Positions 20,298 to 30,215 of a stretch of 64,000 bases of DNA are shown here, piece by piece. How positions within the stretch are numbered: position 1 is the stretch's first letter; each line of letters begins with the position of its first letter. Source of the stretch: Enterovibrio qingdaonensis (GTDB lineage: Bacteria; Pseudomonadota; Gammaproteobacteria; Enterobacterales; Vibrionaceae); assembly GCF_028683135.1 (NCBI RefSeq), contig NZ_JAJUBB010000006.1:124001-188000 (forward strand), given 5' to 3'. The notes below the pieces were generated by a model. It ran no database searches. It worked only from the letters and a program-made list of their open reading frames with translations, and was not told the DNA's origin. A program made the position numbers and the translations under genes.

Positions 20298-21582
20298 CAA
20301 GATTACCTACTTGTTCCACATACGCGCCTGCACGCAGTTCTTGAAGCCAAGCTTGCGCTTCTTCATTGAACTTACGGTTTAACAGGATGCGGTATGCTCT
20401 GTTTTGCATTGCAGCGTCTGTTCGGTCGGCTTGTCGACGGTCTTCAACTTCGACAATATGCCAACCATGGACCGTTTTAAAGGGTTCGCTGATTTGTCCT
20501 TCTGGCAGAGTATCGACTTTGTCCTTGAACTCAGGGACATAGATATCTGTTGTCTGCCAGCCTAAATCACCGCCTTTAACGGCAGAACCTGGGTCAGCAC
20601 TGTATTGTTTCGCCAGTTCTTCAAAGGTCTTATCGCCATTTTTAATTTGTTCAATCATTTGATTGAGCTGACGCTTTGCTCCCTCATCACTGACAATGAT
20701 AGATGGCTTGATCAAGATATGGCGTGCTTTCACTTCCGTGACCGCAACAGACTCTAGGCCTTTTACGTCATCAATTTTTAGAATGTGATAGCCAACGCCA
20801 CTGCGAAATGGCCCAATGATGGCACCTTTACCCTTGTTGCCGATTTGGTCGGCGAAGATTGTTGGCATCTCTTCTTGACGCATCCAACCCCAGTCACCAC
20901 CATCAAGGGCTTTCGGCCCTTTTGAGTTTGCTAAGGCCAATGACGCGAAGTTTTTGCCTTTCTTCAGCTCTGCGACCAGTTTGTTGGCTTTCGCCAGCAC
21001 GGCGTCACGCTCTGATTTGTCTGCATCTTCGTCAACACGTAATTGAATATGGCGCAGGTGGTATTCTACGTTTTCCATATTTTGTGCATTCATCTCAGCG
21101 GCCAGCGACTCCACTTCTTGCGGCAAAATGTTGATACGACGACGAACTTGGATATTTCGCACTTCCCCGATGGTCATCTCGCGGCGAATTTGCTCACGAT
21201 AATCTGCCCATGTAATGCCATTTTGTTTCAGTTGATTTCTTAGTGCGGCAACGGTGATGTTCTTATCTTTGGCGACATTGGCAATGGCCTGCTCTAAACG
21301 AGAATCATCGATGCGAATCCCCATTCGCTGTGCTTCTTGAAGTTGTAGCTCTTCAATGATGAGCTGATCCAGAATTTGTTTTTCTAAGACATCTGGAGGT
21401 GGCAAAGTGTCAGCTTTCGCATTTAATGCCACGGTTTTTTTCAGATTATTGATGTCACTAGAAAGCACCACGCCTTCATTCACGACCGTGACGACACGAT
21501 CCAATTCGGTCGGCTCTGCGGAGACAGATAACGAGCTGGCAGAGATTGCCATGGCCAGTACTGCTTTCGTCCATTTATTCAT
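20284..21582 (-). CDS. surA: Periplasmic chaperone/peptidyl-prolyl isomerase SurA
   Basis: Periplasmic chaperone that delivers unfolded outer-membrane proteins to BAM. 432 residues from ATG 21582 ([23 protein letters not shown]), a clear signal peptide; a TTG four codons earlier has a poorer ribosome site. An N-terminal chaperone domain (about 20-170) is followed by two parvulin domains (about 172-272 and 282-382, with ARHILIKPS and GGDLGW) and a C-terminal helix. It follows lptD by 20 bases; LptD is itself a SurA client. Confidence 0.96.
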   Translation of the reverse strand: MNKWTKAVLAMAISASSLSVSAEPTELDRVVTVVNEGVVLSSDINNLKKTVALNAKADTLPPPDVLEKQILDQLIIEELQLQEAQRMGIRIDDSRLEQAIANVAKDKNITVAALRNQLKQNGITWADYREQIRREMTIGEVRNIQVRRRINILPQEVESLAAEMNAQNMENVEYHLRHIQLRVDEDADKSERDAVLAKANKLVAELKKGKNFASLALANSKGPKALDGGDWGWMRQEEMPTIFADQIGNKGKGAIIGPFRSGVGYHILKIDDVKGLESVAVTEVKARHILIKPSIIVSDEGAKRQLNQMIEQIKNGDKTFEELAKQYSADPGSAVKGGDLGWQTTDIYVPEFKDKVDTLPEGQISEPFKTVHGWHIVEVEDRRQADRTDAAMQNRAYRILLNRKFNEEAQAWLQELRAGAYVEQVGNLDDNS

Positions 21583-21602
21583 TTGCAATTCCAAGGTTTT
21601 AA

Positions 21603-23951
21603 TTAATTTTTTAAGCCAAACGGGTTGCGATAGCCCAGGGCGTTGCCGTCCGAACTTCCCCCAAAACCAGCTCCGGCACCAAGTCCGAGTAAGCTGAAAG
21701 ACAGAGAGATATTGTTATCATATCGCGCTGGGTCATTAATGTTATTGCGTGACATAAGATACTTGTTGTAACTCAGGCCTATCGCCCAACATGAAGAGGT
21801 ATAGGTAATGCCAAGCTGATTTTCTAAAAGTAGATCTTGCGTCAAATCGTGGAAATATTGCCCTTGCACACTGAGATTGTTTGTTAGTGGGAAGCCAGTA
21901 ACAAAACCTAACTGTGATATGCCGTCTTCCGTGATTTGATCCAGATTGTCATTACCTGTGGTACTAGCAATGTAATTTTTGGCCACATACCGATAACTGG
22001 TTTGAGCAAAGAAACTGTTTTTACGGTATTCGACCGTTGCATTACCAAACTGCATGTTACTGATATTGCTGTCGTACTCTACTGAACCGCGAACAAAGAA
22101 GTTATCGTAGAGGTTCAATTCACTTTCTACCGCCCACGCTGAATAGTCGACTAAGGTGTTACCTTGGTTGCTAGGTCTGTCGAGATAGTAAATCTGGCCA
22201 AAGGCAATATTAAATCGCTCTTTATAGCCATCATCAAAAAAGCGTGTTGCGGCACCCACCGTGAACTGATTCGCGGGGTTGATGTAGTCTATGCTGCTGA
22301 ATTGATTAGCACGGAACAGACCGTAGTAATCTGTTTGCAATCGCGCAGTATCATAACCGCCACCCGCATAGTTAACTGGGTTGTAGATACCACTTTGGTC
22401 AACGTCATGGATGTACAAATACTGAAGTTGCGGCTCAAGTGTTTGTGTATAACCTTCGTTGAAAAGCGTCCCGTTTCTTTCAAGCGTGATAGCAGCATGT
22501 AGTTTTGCCATTGGCACGACTCGGGAGACAGTGTCTTCTAACTTTTCTCCATTCCTGCCAGTTACGCCATCAATGTTGGATTGGTCATAATAGGTGTAAT
22601 AGAGCTTACCTTCTGCAGACGCACTGAGCCAAGGAAGGTTATAAGGAAGAACAAATGTTGGCGCGATATTCACGCGCAGCGCATCTGGTTTGCTGTCATC
22701 GTCTGTGGCGAACTTACTCACTTGGAATGGCATCTTGAAATCGACGCCATAGGCAAGGTCTGAGTGGTAGTAGTTCATGGATAGCTGTGGCAGCAGGCGG
22801 TACACCGACGTGTTTTCACTTAATGCCTGGAAATTCCTTACAGAAAGCGTACTGTCCCAATTGAGATCACGATAAGAAACATCGCCCGTTTGCAAGAGCG
22901 TATTGTCTTCGCGGCTACCTACGCGAGAGTCTGTGTGGCGCGAGAAATAGCTAATGTCGCTAACCTTGCTGTAATCAACATCGTACTTCCAATGATCTTG
23001 GATGCCGCTATGGCGCCAGTTAAATCCCCAGCTTTTATCAAACTCAGGATACAGTCGATCCTTCCCCATGTATTCCATGACCATGCTGCCAGCCCCTGCG
23101 CGGGTTAAATAGCGCGGTTCCAAAGCCATGAACAGACCTCGATTGGACATGTACTTAGGCGTAATGAGCATGTCGGCTTGAGGGTGGATATTCCAATAAA
23201 ACGGGGTTTCTAGCTCAAAACCATCACTGTCATTCCAGCTGACAGATGGGTATAGAAAGCCAGTTAAACGCCCATCTTCCACGGGGACGCGCAGGTAGGG
23301 AAGATAGAATATCGGGGTGTCCAATACTTCAAAGCGCGCATTGTAGAGATCGGCAAAAATATCGTTGTCTTCTTTTTCGATTTTGCCCGCGACAAATCGC
23401 CAACTGTCATCTTTTTCAGGACAGGTCGTGTAGGTGCCGTCTTCCAGTTCGTAGAAGGTGGTACCATTTTTAAACACACGCTTGGCTTCACCACGGCCCG
23501 GCTCACACATCATTTGGTAATTGATGTCAGTAAGTGTGGTGTCTTCATTGTCTAAATTGGTTTGTAAGGTTTTACCTTTGATGGCGATATCGCCATCATG
23601 GTAATAAACGTTACCTTCCGCGGTGACAATGTTTTCAGGTTGACGAAGAATTGCTTCGTCGGCGCGAACGGTACGGTGACCTTGTTTTACAACAACATCT
23701 CCGCGGTAAATTGATTTTTCGTTTGCTTTGGCTTCAGCGGAGTCTGCCACTATCGTAATAGGGGCATTGTTGACATCGTCTGACTGCTCGTCTTTGGTCA
23801 GACAGCGGTACTCAGGCGCAAGACAGGTTCCTTTCGGTATCTCCAAGGCGTTGGGATTGCCCTGTGCGACACTTGTTTCACCCGCTACTGCTTGGCCGTA
23901 CAGCGCGAGCCAAATCATAGTGGACAAAAAACTTCTGGCAGTCAGTGACAT
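21603..23951 (-). CDS. lptD: LPS-assembly protein LptD
   Basis: Outer-membrane barrel that with LptE inserts lipopolysaccharide into the outer leaflet. 782 residues: signal peptide (1-23), OstA/jellyroll domain (about 60-190), then the 26-strand barrel. Cysteines are at 43, 50, 149 and 177 plus a single one near the C-terminus (SSCWAIGLSYNKY). E. coli has an adjacent CC pair at that place, so only one of the two E. coli-type long-range disulfides could form. It is the first gene of the operon, 27 bases after a candidate transcription start. Confidence 0.96.
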   Translation of the reverse strand: MSLTARSFLSTMIWLALYGQAVAGETSVAQGNPNALEIPKGTCLAPEYRCLTKDEQSDDVNNAPITIVADSAEAKANEKSIYRGDVVVKQGHRTVRADEAILRQPENIVTAEGNVYYHDGDIAIKGKTLQTNLDNEDTTLTDINYQMMCEPGRGEAKRVFKNGTTFYELEDGTYTTCPEKDDSWRFVAGKIEKEDNDIFADLYNARFEVLDTPIFYLPYLRVPVEDGRLTGFLYPSVSWNDSDGFELETPFYWNIHPQADMLITPKYMSNRGLFMALEPRYLTRAGAGSMVMEYMGKDRLYPEFDKSWGFNWRHSGIQDHWKYDVDYSKVSDISYFSRHTDSRVGSREDNTLLQTGDVSYRDLNWDSTLSVRNFQALSENTSVYRLLPQLSMNYYHSDLAYGVDFKMPFQVSKFATDDDSKPDALRVNIAPTFVLPYNLPWLSASAEGKLYYTYYDQSNIDGVTGRNGEKLEDTVSRVVPMAKLHAAITLERNGTLFNEGYTQTLEPQLQYLYIHDVDQSGIYNPVNYAGGGYDTARLQTDYYGLFRANQFSSIDYINPANQFTVGAATRFFDDGYKERFNIAFGQIYYLDRPSNQGNTLVDYSAWAVESELNLYDNFFVRGSVEYDSNISNMQFGNATVEYRKNSFFAQTSYRYVAKNYIASTTGNDNLDQITEDGISQLGFVTGFPLTNNLSVQGQYFHDLTQDLLLENQLGITYTSSCWAIGLSYNKYLMSRNNINDPARYDNNISLSFSLLGLGAGAGFGGSSDGNALGYRNPFGLKN

Positions 23952-23984
23952 TAAAACTCAATCCTGTTGTTGGTACGAAGCGCT

Positions 23985-24012
23985 GGTATACTCTTGCGCT
24001 GTGTCCTAGCAA
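23985..24012 (-). promoter_or_regulatory. Candidate promoter of the lptD operon
   Basis: Minus strand TTGCTA, 16 bases, TATACC, about 35 bases before the lptD ATG. No sigma-E type box was noticed. Confidence 0.45.
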
Positions 24013-24111
24013 ATTTTGCTGAAAAATGTGGGTTATGATAATGCAATTCAACCCAGACGGCACCTGCTTGCTGGCGTAAACGAGAGAAATTAAACAAATA
24101 GAGTAAGAAAC

Positions 24112-24939
24112 ATGGCAGTTTGGGGAAAAGTGCTGGGGGCATTCTTTGGCTTCCTGCTCGGTAAATGGTTTGGCTTAGCATTAGGCTTGTTTTTGGGGCA
24201 TAAGTTCGACAAAGCGCGTCAAAATGCGTCATTGGGCGGCGGTTTTTACCGCGGGAACCAACAAGAGAGGCAGCAAGCCTACTTCCATGCCACGTTTGCG
24301 GTAATGGGACACATTGCCAAAGCAAAAGGCAAGGTCACGGAAAATGAAATCCGTCTTGCGTCTAACTTAATGGATCGCATGGGGTTGCAGGGGGCAGCGC
24401 GTCGGGCGGCTCAAGATGCTTTTCGGGAAGGTAAAGAAAGTGCTTTTCCGTTAGAAGAGACGTTGCAAGAGGTGCGCAAAAACTGTGGTGGTCGATTTGA
24501 TTTACTTCAGTTCTTCTTGGAAGTGCAAATTCAAGCCGCCTATGCGGATGGCTCGGTTCATCCCAATGAGAGGCAAGTGCTTTATACCGTTGCGAGCATT
24601 CTTGGCTTTTCACGTCAGCAACTTGATCAACGTCTGGCGATGCAAGAAGCAGCCTTCAATTTCTATCAGCAGCAAGGCCAAGGTCACACTGGGCAGCAGC
24701 AGTGGCAAGGTGATTTCTCTGGTGCGCGATTGAAAGATGCGTTTAGAATCCTTGGTGTAGATGAGGATGCAAACAGTCAAACGGTGAAACGTGCCTACCG
24801 CAAACTGATGAACGAACACCATCCTGACAAACTGGCAGCCAAAGGTCTCCCGCCGGAAATGATGGAAATTGCGAAACAAAAAGCGCAAGAAATTCAGGCC
24901 GCATACGATTTAGTGAAAAAGGAAAAGGGCTACAAATAG
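24112..24939 (+). CDS. djlA: Membrane-anchored J-domain co-chaperone DjlA
   Basis: Type III DnaJ-like co-chaperone of DnaK at the inner membrane. 275 residues: a glycine-rich N-terminal membrane segment (VLGAFFGFLLGKWFGLALGL, 7-26) which dimerises in E. coli, a TerB-like helical domain (about 55-175), a Gln/Gly-rich linker, and a C-terminal J domain with the HPD tripeptide (EHHPDKL, about 240-246). It is divergent from lptD, as in E. coli. Its stop codon lies inside its terminator hairpin. Confidence 0.95.
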   Translation: MAVWGKVLGAFFGFLLGKWFGLALGLFLGHKFDKARQNASLGGGFYRGNQQERQQAYFHATFAVMGHIAKAKGKVTENEIRLASNLMDRMGLQGAARRAAQDAFREGKESAFPLEETLQEVRKNCGGRFDLLQFFLEVQIQAAYADGSVHPNERQVLYTVASILGFSRQQLDQRLAMQEAAFNFYQQQGQGHTGQQQWQGDFSGARLKDAFRILGVDEDANSQTVKRAYRKLMNEHHPDKLAAKGLPPEMMEIAKQKAQEIQAAYDLVKKEKGYK

Positions 24940-24946
24940 CCCTTTT
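24923..24946. terminator. djlA terminator overlapping its stop codon
   Basis: AAAAGGGCTA-CAAA-TAGCCCTTTT; the TAG stop is part of the right arm. In reverse it can also stop the dehydrogenase transcript. Confidence 0.75.
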
Positions 24947-25003
24947 CATTGATGCTTTCGTACCGCAGCTCCTTCCGGCTGCGTGGGCACTTCACCTTGA
25001 GGC

Positions 25004-25957
25004 TCAAAGCGTATTTTGAGCCTTGCCTTGGATAAATGCATTGATGTTATCCGTCAGTTGATTTGCCAAGGCTTGGATGCTGGAGTCAGCACCCCACGCA
25101 ACATGTGGCGTCAAAAGTAGATTTGGCAACCCTGCATGAGAAAGCAGTGGGTTGGTGTTGGTTGCAGGCTCTTGCGTAAACACATCCACACCTGCACCTG
25201 CGATCTCGCCCTTCCTGAGTGCCTCGCATAATGCCACTTCATCAACCAAACCACCGCGGCCAGTATTGATCAATATTGCGGTGGATTTCATCGCAGACAA
25301 CTCTTCTGTCCCGATAAGGTTTTGGGTCTGCTCGTTTAGTGGGCAGTGAAGGGTGAGCACGTCAGCTTGGCGCAAAACCACATCAAAAGGCGTATATCCA
25401 TCTCTGGTTGCTTTTGCGTTCTTGTGTTCTGCATAGAGTACCGTCATTCCAACTGCAGAGGCGAGTTTGGCTACGGCTTTCCCTAAACTTCCGCCACCGA
25501 TAACCCCCATGGTCGCGCCCGCAATGTCACCGATTGGATGGGTGAAAAAACAGAACTGGTTTTTTTCCTGCCAAGCTCCCAGTTCGATATCGCGGTGATA
25601 CGCGTTAAGGTTACGACGAAGGGAGAACGCCATTGCCATCACATGTTCAGGTACAGATTGGGTGGCATAGCCGCGAATATTACAGACGGTTAATCCATGC
25701 TTATGGCACCAATCAATATCGACATTGTTGTAGCCAGTGGCTGCGATTGCGATCAACTTGAGCTTGGGAAGCTTGGTGAGTAATTCTGCCGATAAAACCA
25801 CTTTGTTTGTGATAACAATTGTTGCGTCAGCAAGGCGTTCTAGCACGTCATCGGGGGATGTTTCGTCGTAACTGAGCCACGTGTGGTCAAAGTCAGGGGC
25901 AGGGAGAGAGATGTGAGCCGGGATCGTGGCTCTATCCAGAAAGACGATTTTTTCCAT
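25004..25957 (-). CDS. D-2-hydroxyacid dehydrogenase (GhrB/HprA-like)
   Basis: NAD(P)-dependent 2-hydroxyacid dehydrogenase of the SerA/LdhA superfamily; the substrate is not clear (glyoxylate or hydroxypyruvate are common). 317 residues from ATG 25957. The coenzyme loop GVIGGGSLGKA is near 152-162, the catalytic Arg is in NTGRGGLVDE and the catalytic His in TPHVAWGA. AAGGA lies 8 bases upstream; an upstream extension of 26 codons through the leader is rejected. The 99-base gap from rluA contains two interleaved long inverted repeats, one running into the ribosome site, so translation may be RNA-controlled. A 9-base stem (AGGCTCAAA / TTTGAGCCT, 25000-25023) overlaps its 3' end. Confidence 0.9.
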   Translation of the reverse strand: MEKIVFLDRATIPAHISLPAPDFDHTWLSYDETSPDDVLERLADATIVITNKVVLSAELLTKLPKLKLIAIAATGYNNVDIDWCHKHGLTVCNIRGYATQSVPEHVMAMAFSLRRNLNAYHRDIELGAWQEKNQFCFFTHPIGDIAGATMGVIGGGSLGKAVAKLASAVGMTVLYAEHKNAKATRDGYTPFDVVLRQADVLTLHCPLNEQTQNLIGTEELSAMKSTAILINTGRGGLVDEVALCEALRKGEIAGAGVDVFTQEPATNTNPLLSHAGLPNLLLTPHVAWGADSSIQALANQLTDNINAFIQGKAQNTL

Positions 25958-25968
25958 GGCAGATATCC

Positions 25969-26045
25969 TTATTCGACCACCATACTGTAACAACCTGAAG
26001 ATGAATGGTCGAATAAATACACCAGTGAAAGTCATCTCCAGGTTG
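25969..26045 (-). ncRNA. Interleaved inverted repeats: candidate pseudoknot cis-regulatory RNA
   Basis: Read 5'-3' on the minus strand: arm B1 CAACCUGGAGAUGA (26045-26032), 15 bases, arm A1 UUAUUCGACCA (26016-26006), 1 base, arm B2 UCAUCUUCAGGUUG (26004-25991), 11 bases, arm A2 UGGUCGAAUAA (25979-25969). B1 pairs with B2 over 14 positions with one G-U; A1 pairs with A2 over 11 perfect pairs. The order B1-A1-B2-A2 is that of an H-type pseudoknot. The end of A2 shares its AA with the AAGGA ribosome site of the dehydrogenase gene. The repeats are seen directly; a regulatory RNA role is inference. Confidence 0.55.
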
Positions 26046-26056
26046 TTTTTTAGCGG

Positions 26057-26809
26057 TTATCTGCGTCGACGACTCGGCTTTTCTTCCGGCATCAAACTCG
26101 CGTCCGCCACAATGCCACGTTGCAATAAAGTGTCATTGGGTGCCCCTGCGTAGAATTCACAAGGTGCAGCAAGATGCATCGGCTCACCGGTTCCCGGATG
26201 CAAAAAGCTCAGCTCACCAGCATGTAATTGAAGGCGGGGAGAATATCTAAACGCTTGAGGATGCGCATAGAATTCATCACCGACAATCGGGTGTTCTAAC
26301 GCAAGCATGTGCACACGCAATTGGTGTGAACGCCCCGTGATCGGCAATAAGCGTACTAATGATGTCTTTTTCTCACGCTTAATGACTTCATAGTCAGTGA
26401 CTGAGGGTTTACCGGTTTCAAAACACACCATTTGCTTTGGACGGTTAGGCCAGTCACAAATAAGTGGCAAATCTACACGTCCTTCATCCTGTTCGACGTT
26501 ACCCCATACGCGCGCGTAATAGAGCTTATGTGTCACGCGTTCGCGAAATTGTGCCTTGAGGTGACGCTCTGCATCTTTATGCTTACCAAAAACAATCAAA
26601 CCTGAGGTCGACATATCAAGACGGTGCACCAACTCCGCGGTGGGGTATTCAGCTTTAATGCGAGACCAAGCACTGTCGTGATGTGCAGGGTCGCGGCCAG
26701 GGTTTGTTAACAGACCGCTTGGCTTATTGACCGCGATGATGTCGTCGTCCTGATAAATGACATCCAACCAAGGCTCCGTCGGCGGGTTGTAGATAAAGTC
26801 GCTGCTCAT
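26057..26809 (-). CDS. rluA: Dual-specificity pseudouridine synthase RluA
   Basis: Isomerises uridine to pseudouridine at 23S rRNA position 746 and position 32 of some tRNAs. 250 residues. The RluA-family catalytic motif HRLDMSTSG holds the nucleophile D65, and ITGRSHQLRVHM is the second signature. The last 20 residues are basic (EKPSRRRR) beyond the E. coli length. It lies 130 bases after rapA with a terminator between, the same neighbourhood as in E. coli. Confidence 0.95.
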   Translation of the reverse strand: MSSDFIYNPPTEPWLDVIYQDDDIIAVNKPSGLLTNPGRDPAHHDSAWSRIKAEYPTAELVHRLDMSTSGLIVFGKHKDAERHLKAQFRERVTHKLYYARVWGNVEQDEGRVDLPLICDWPNRPKQMVCFETGKPSVTDYEVIKREKKTSLVRLLPITGRSHQLRVHMLALEHPIVGDEFYAHPQAFRYSPRLQLHAGELSFLHPGTGEPMHLAAPCEFYAGAPNDTLLQRGIVADASLMPEEKPSRRRR

Positions 26810-26890
26810 TTTTTTGCTCGAAAGTTAGACGGGCGGAAGTGTAGCACGACAGCCTCGAAAGAAAAGTGCTGAAAAAGGGCCACAAAAAAG

Positions 26891-26916
26891 AAAGGCACCG
26901 TTGATGCGGTGCCTTT
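26891..26916 (-). terminator. rapA terminator
   Basis: Ten-base perfect stem AAAGGCACCG/CGGTGCCTTT with a six-base loop, followed on the minus strand by CTTTTTT. Confidence 0.85.
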
Positions 26917-26939
26917 GTCCTGACGAGAATACGTGGCGG

Positions 26940-29858
26940 TTATTGGTGACTCACCACGATAACGCGTAATGAATCTAACTGGATTTGCGCCTGACTGATG
27001 TAAGTACGCAGTTCACCCATTTGAGATTCAATGGCTTCCAATTCATCGTCACGGATGTTTGGGTTGACCGCTTTCAGTGCTTGAAGACGATCGAGCTCAG
27101 CGCGTAGCTTCGCCGTCATTTCAGCTTCTGCTGTTTCACGGATAACGAGCAATTGTTTCTCCGCAAACGGTTCTGACAGCTCGATCAAGCTGTGAATTTG
27201 CTTTTGCACTGAAGAAACCAGTTTGCTCGCCAAGTGGCGATTCACAGGGCTCAATTGACGATGGAAGCTGTCAAATTCAACTTGCGCAGCCAAATCGTTT
27301 CCTTTTGCATCCAATAGCACGCGAATAGGTGTTGCTGGCAGGAACTGATGGATACCTGAGCTTTTCGGTGCTTGCGCATCTGCCACGTACACCAGTTCTA
27401 GGAACAAAGTGCCGACGGGCAGTGCTTTGTTCTTCAGTAAAGAAACCGCAGTGGTACCCACATCTTCAGACAGAAGAAGGTCGATACCGCCTTGGATCAT
27501 TGGGTGCTCCCAGCTAACAAAGTGTACATCTTCACGCGACAACGCAGTGTCACGGTCAAACGTGATGGTGCAACCTTCATACGGCAAGCCTGGGTAGCTG
27601 GAAACCAGCATGTGTTCTGATGGCGTCACGACAATGGCGTTTTCGCCTTTGTCGTCTTGGTTCAATCCCACGGTATCGAACAGACCCAATGCGAAGGTGA
27701 CCAAATTGGTGTCGCCATCCAATGCACTGATTTTTTCAGCCAAGGCTTTTGCTTCTTCACCGCCGTTGGAATGCATTTCCAGCAAACGGTCGCGACCTTT
27801 CTCTAGTTCTGCCTTCAGGCGATGGTGCATTTCCGCACTGGTTTCAATCAAGGTATCCAGAGAGTCATCAATGCTGCCTTTCGCCAACAGTTGAAGCAGG
27901 TCTTCTTGCACATGTTCAAAAATAGCACGGCCAGTTGGGCAGGTTTCTTCAAAGGCATTCAGGCCTTCGTTGTACCAACGTGCCAGCAGTGATTGTGACG
28001 TGCCTTGCATGAAAGGCACATGGATTTCGATGTCACGCTGCTGACCGATTCGGTCTAGACGACCAATACGCTGCTCCAACAAGTCAGGGTTCATTGGCAA
28101 ATCGAACATCACCAGTTGGTTTGCAAACTGGAAGTTACGGCCTTCTGAGCCGATTTCAGAACAGATCAGCACCTGTGCGCCAGCTTCTTCTTGTGCAAAG
28201 TAAGCGGCTGCTTTGTCGCGTTCAAGGATAGACATACCTTCATGGAAGACAGTGCCACGGATACCTTCACGCTCACGCAGGGCTTGTTCTAATGCCAGCG
28301 CAGTTTGTGCGCGGGAACAGATAACCAGTACCTTCTCCTGACGGTTAGATTTCAATAGATCCAACAACCAGTCGATACGCGGGTCGAAGCCCCACCAGCT
28401 CGCGTTTTCGCCCTCGAACTGCTGGTAAATATCTTCAGGATACAACCACTGGACTGCTTTTTGCTCAAGGCTTTGGTTGCCACCACCCATGATGCCAGCT
28501 ACGCGCATTGCCGTTTGATACTGAGAAGGCAATGCCAGCGGATAGAGGTTCAGGTGACGCTGTGGGAAACCTTGAATTGCCGCGCGGGTGTTACGGAAAA
28601 GAACGCGCCCCGTACCGTGACGATCCATCAGGTTGTCAATCAGCTCATGGCGAGCATCACGACGCTGTTCATCATCAATATCTGTCGCTTCAACGATACG
28701 GAGCAAAGGCTCGACATCTTGCTCTGACAGCAGTTCAGTGATGCTGTTTTTCGCATCGTTGCTGAGCTTTTCATCAGACAGAAGCTGACTTACTGCATCT
28801 GCAACCGGCGCATATTGGGTTTCTTCTTCCACAAATGCTTCGTAATCGTAAAAGCGATCGGGATCCAGTAGGCGTAGACGTGCAAAGTGGCTTTCACGGC
28901 CCAATTGCTCTGGTGTCGCTGTTAGCAGGAGCACACCAGGGGTGTTTTCGGCAATACCTTCAACCACCTGATATTCACGACTTACCTTCTCTTCACTCCA
29001 CTCTAGGTGGTGCGCTTCATCGACAACCAGCAGATCCCACTCACCTTCAGCAGCTTGTTCAGCGCGCTTGCGGCTTTTACGCAGGAAATCCAGAGAACAC
29101 AACACCAATTGCGCGGTATCGAACGGGTTGTCGGCATCGGCAAATGCTTCCACACAACGCTCTTCGTCAAAAATGGAGAAATGCAAATTGAAGCGACGAA
29201 GCATTTCAACCAGCCATTGGTGTTGTAGTGTTTCAGGAACAACAACCAGCACACGAGACGCGCGTCCAGACAGCACTTGCTGGTGGATAATCATGCCTGC
29301 TTCGATGGTCTTTCCCAGACCTACTTCATCAGCCAGTAAAACGCGAGGTGCGTGTCGACGGCCGACTTCATGGGCGATGAATAGCTGGTGAGGAATCAGC
29401 CCTGCGCGCATACCACACAAGCCACGCATTGGACTTTTGTGTTGTTCGTATTGATTTTTAAGCGCGCGGTAGCGCAGCGCGAAACGATCCATGCGATCGA
29501 TTTGGCCTGCAAAAAGCTTGTCTTGAGGCTTGTTGAAGCGAATTTGGTGGCTCAACAGGATTTCGCGGAGAATGACGTTCTCTTCGCCCGTATCGGTGCG
29601 TTGGCCTACGTAGGTCAGGATGCCCTTGTCTTCATCAACGTGGCTAACAGTGAGGAACCAGCCTTCATGGCTTTCAATGGTGTCACCCACATTAAACATC
29701 ACTCGCGTAATTGGCGCGTCACTGCGCGCATACAGGCGGTTTTCTTCGCTGGCAGGAAACATCAGAGTCACAGTACGAGCGTCGAGGGCAACAACAGTAC
29801 CCAGACCTAAATCGCTTTCAGTATCACTGATCCAACGTTGTCCGAGGGCGTATGGCAT
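26940..29858 (-). CDS. rapA: RNA polymerase-associated ATPase RapA (HepA)
   Basis: Swi2/Snf2-type ATPase that binds RNA polymerase and promotes its recycling. 972 residues (968 in E. coli). Two N-terminal Tudor-like barrels (about 1-110) start [20 protein letters not shown]; the ATPase core has the Walker A GLGKT at 180-184, a DEAH box (VDEAHHLEW) and the helicase C motif [12 protein letters not shown]-terminal coiled region follows. It is monocistronic, with a terminator 24 bases downstream. Confidence 0.97.
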   Translation of the reverse strand: MPYALGQRWISDTESDLGLGTVVALDARTVTLMFPASEENRLYARSDAPITRVMFNVGDTIESHEGWFLTVSHVDEDKGILTYVGQRTDTGEENVILREILLSHQIRFNKPQDKLFAGQIDRMDRFALRYRALKNQYEQHKSPMRGLCGMRAGLIPHQLFIAHEVGRRHAPRVLLADEVGLGKTIEAGMIIHQQVLSGRASRVLVVVPETLQHQWLVEMLRRFNLHFSIFDEERCVEAFADADNPFDTAQLVLCSLDFLRKSRKRAEQAAEGEWDLLVVDEAHHLEWSEEKVSREYQVVEGIAENTPGVLLLTATPEQLGRESHFARLRLLDPDRFYDYEAFVEEETQYAPVADAVSQLLSDEKLSNDAKNSITELLSEQDVEPLLRIVEATDIDDEQRRDARHELIDNLMDRHGTGRVLFRNTRAAIQGFPQRHLNLYPLALPSQYQTAMRVAGIMGGGNQSLEQKAVQWLYPEDIYQQFEGENASWWGFDPRIDWLLDLLKSNRQEKVLVICSRAQTALALEQALREREGIRGTVFHEGMSILERDKAAAYFAQEEAGAQVLICSEIGSEGRNFQFANQLVMFDLPMNPDLLEQRIGRLDRIGQQRDIEIHVPFMQGTSQSLLARWYNEGLNAFEETCPTGRAIFEHVQEDLLQLLAKGSIDDSLDTLIETSAEMHHRLKAELEKGRDRLLEMHSNGGEEAKALAEKISALDGDTNLVTFALGLFDTVGLNQDDKGENAIVVTPSEHMLVSSYPGLPYEGCTITFDRDTALSREDVHFVSWEHPMIQGGIDLLLSEDVGTTAVSLLKNKALPVGTLFLELVYVADAQAPKSSGIHQFLPATPIRVLLDAKGNDLAAQVEFDSFHRQLSPVNRHLASKLVSSVQKQIHSLIELSEPFAEKQLLVIRETAEAEMTAKLRAELDRLQALKAVNPNIRDDELEAIESQMGELRTYISQAQIQLDSLRVIVVSHQ

Positions 29859-30215
29859 ATGGAGAGAAACCTCTGGTTAAAGCTGACACAAATTGGAAAT
29901 AAGCCGTGTGGCTATCAAGGGCTAACGCCCTGCGTGCCCATCTGAGAACTACAGTGTAGGCCATCATGAGCACAGAGAAAATGGTTGCCAATGGTACTTG
30001 AAGTTGTGAACGTGGTCACGGTCAAAGTAGGAAAAATGGCTCACGTAACATATGGGTAACAAATTAATGAAATTGTGCAGTACACAACACGTTAAAACTG
30101 AAATTTGTCTTAGGATTAAGATTGAAGCCCAATAACTGTGTCGCATCACCTTGCTACCCAGTCATTAGGGCTATGTGAGGTCACTCACTCAGCCTACGCA
30201 ACCAAGGAGGTGCCT
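29859..30215. other. rapA-phoH divergent region
   Basis: 357 bases without a gene, divergent between rapA (-) and phoH (+). One small hairpin AGGGC-TAAC-GCCCT at 29918-29931. No promoter could be assigned with confidence. Confidence 0.4.
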
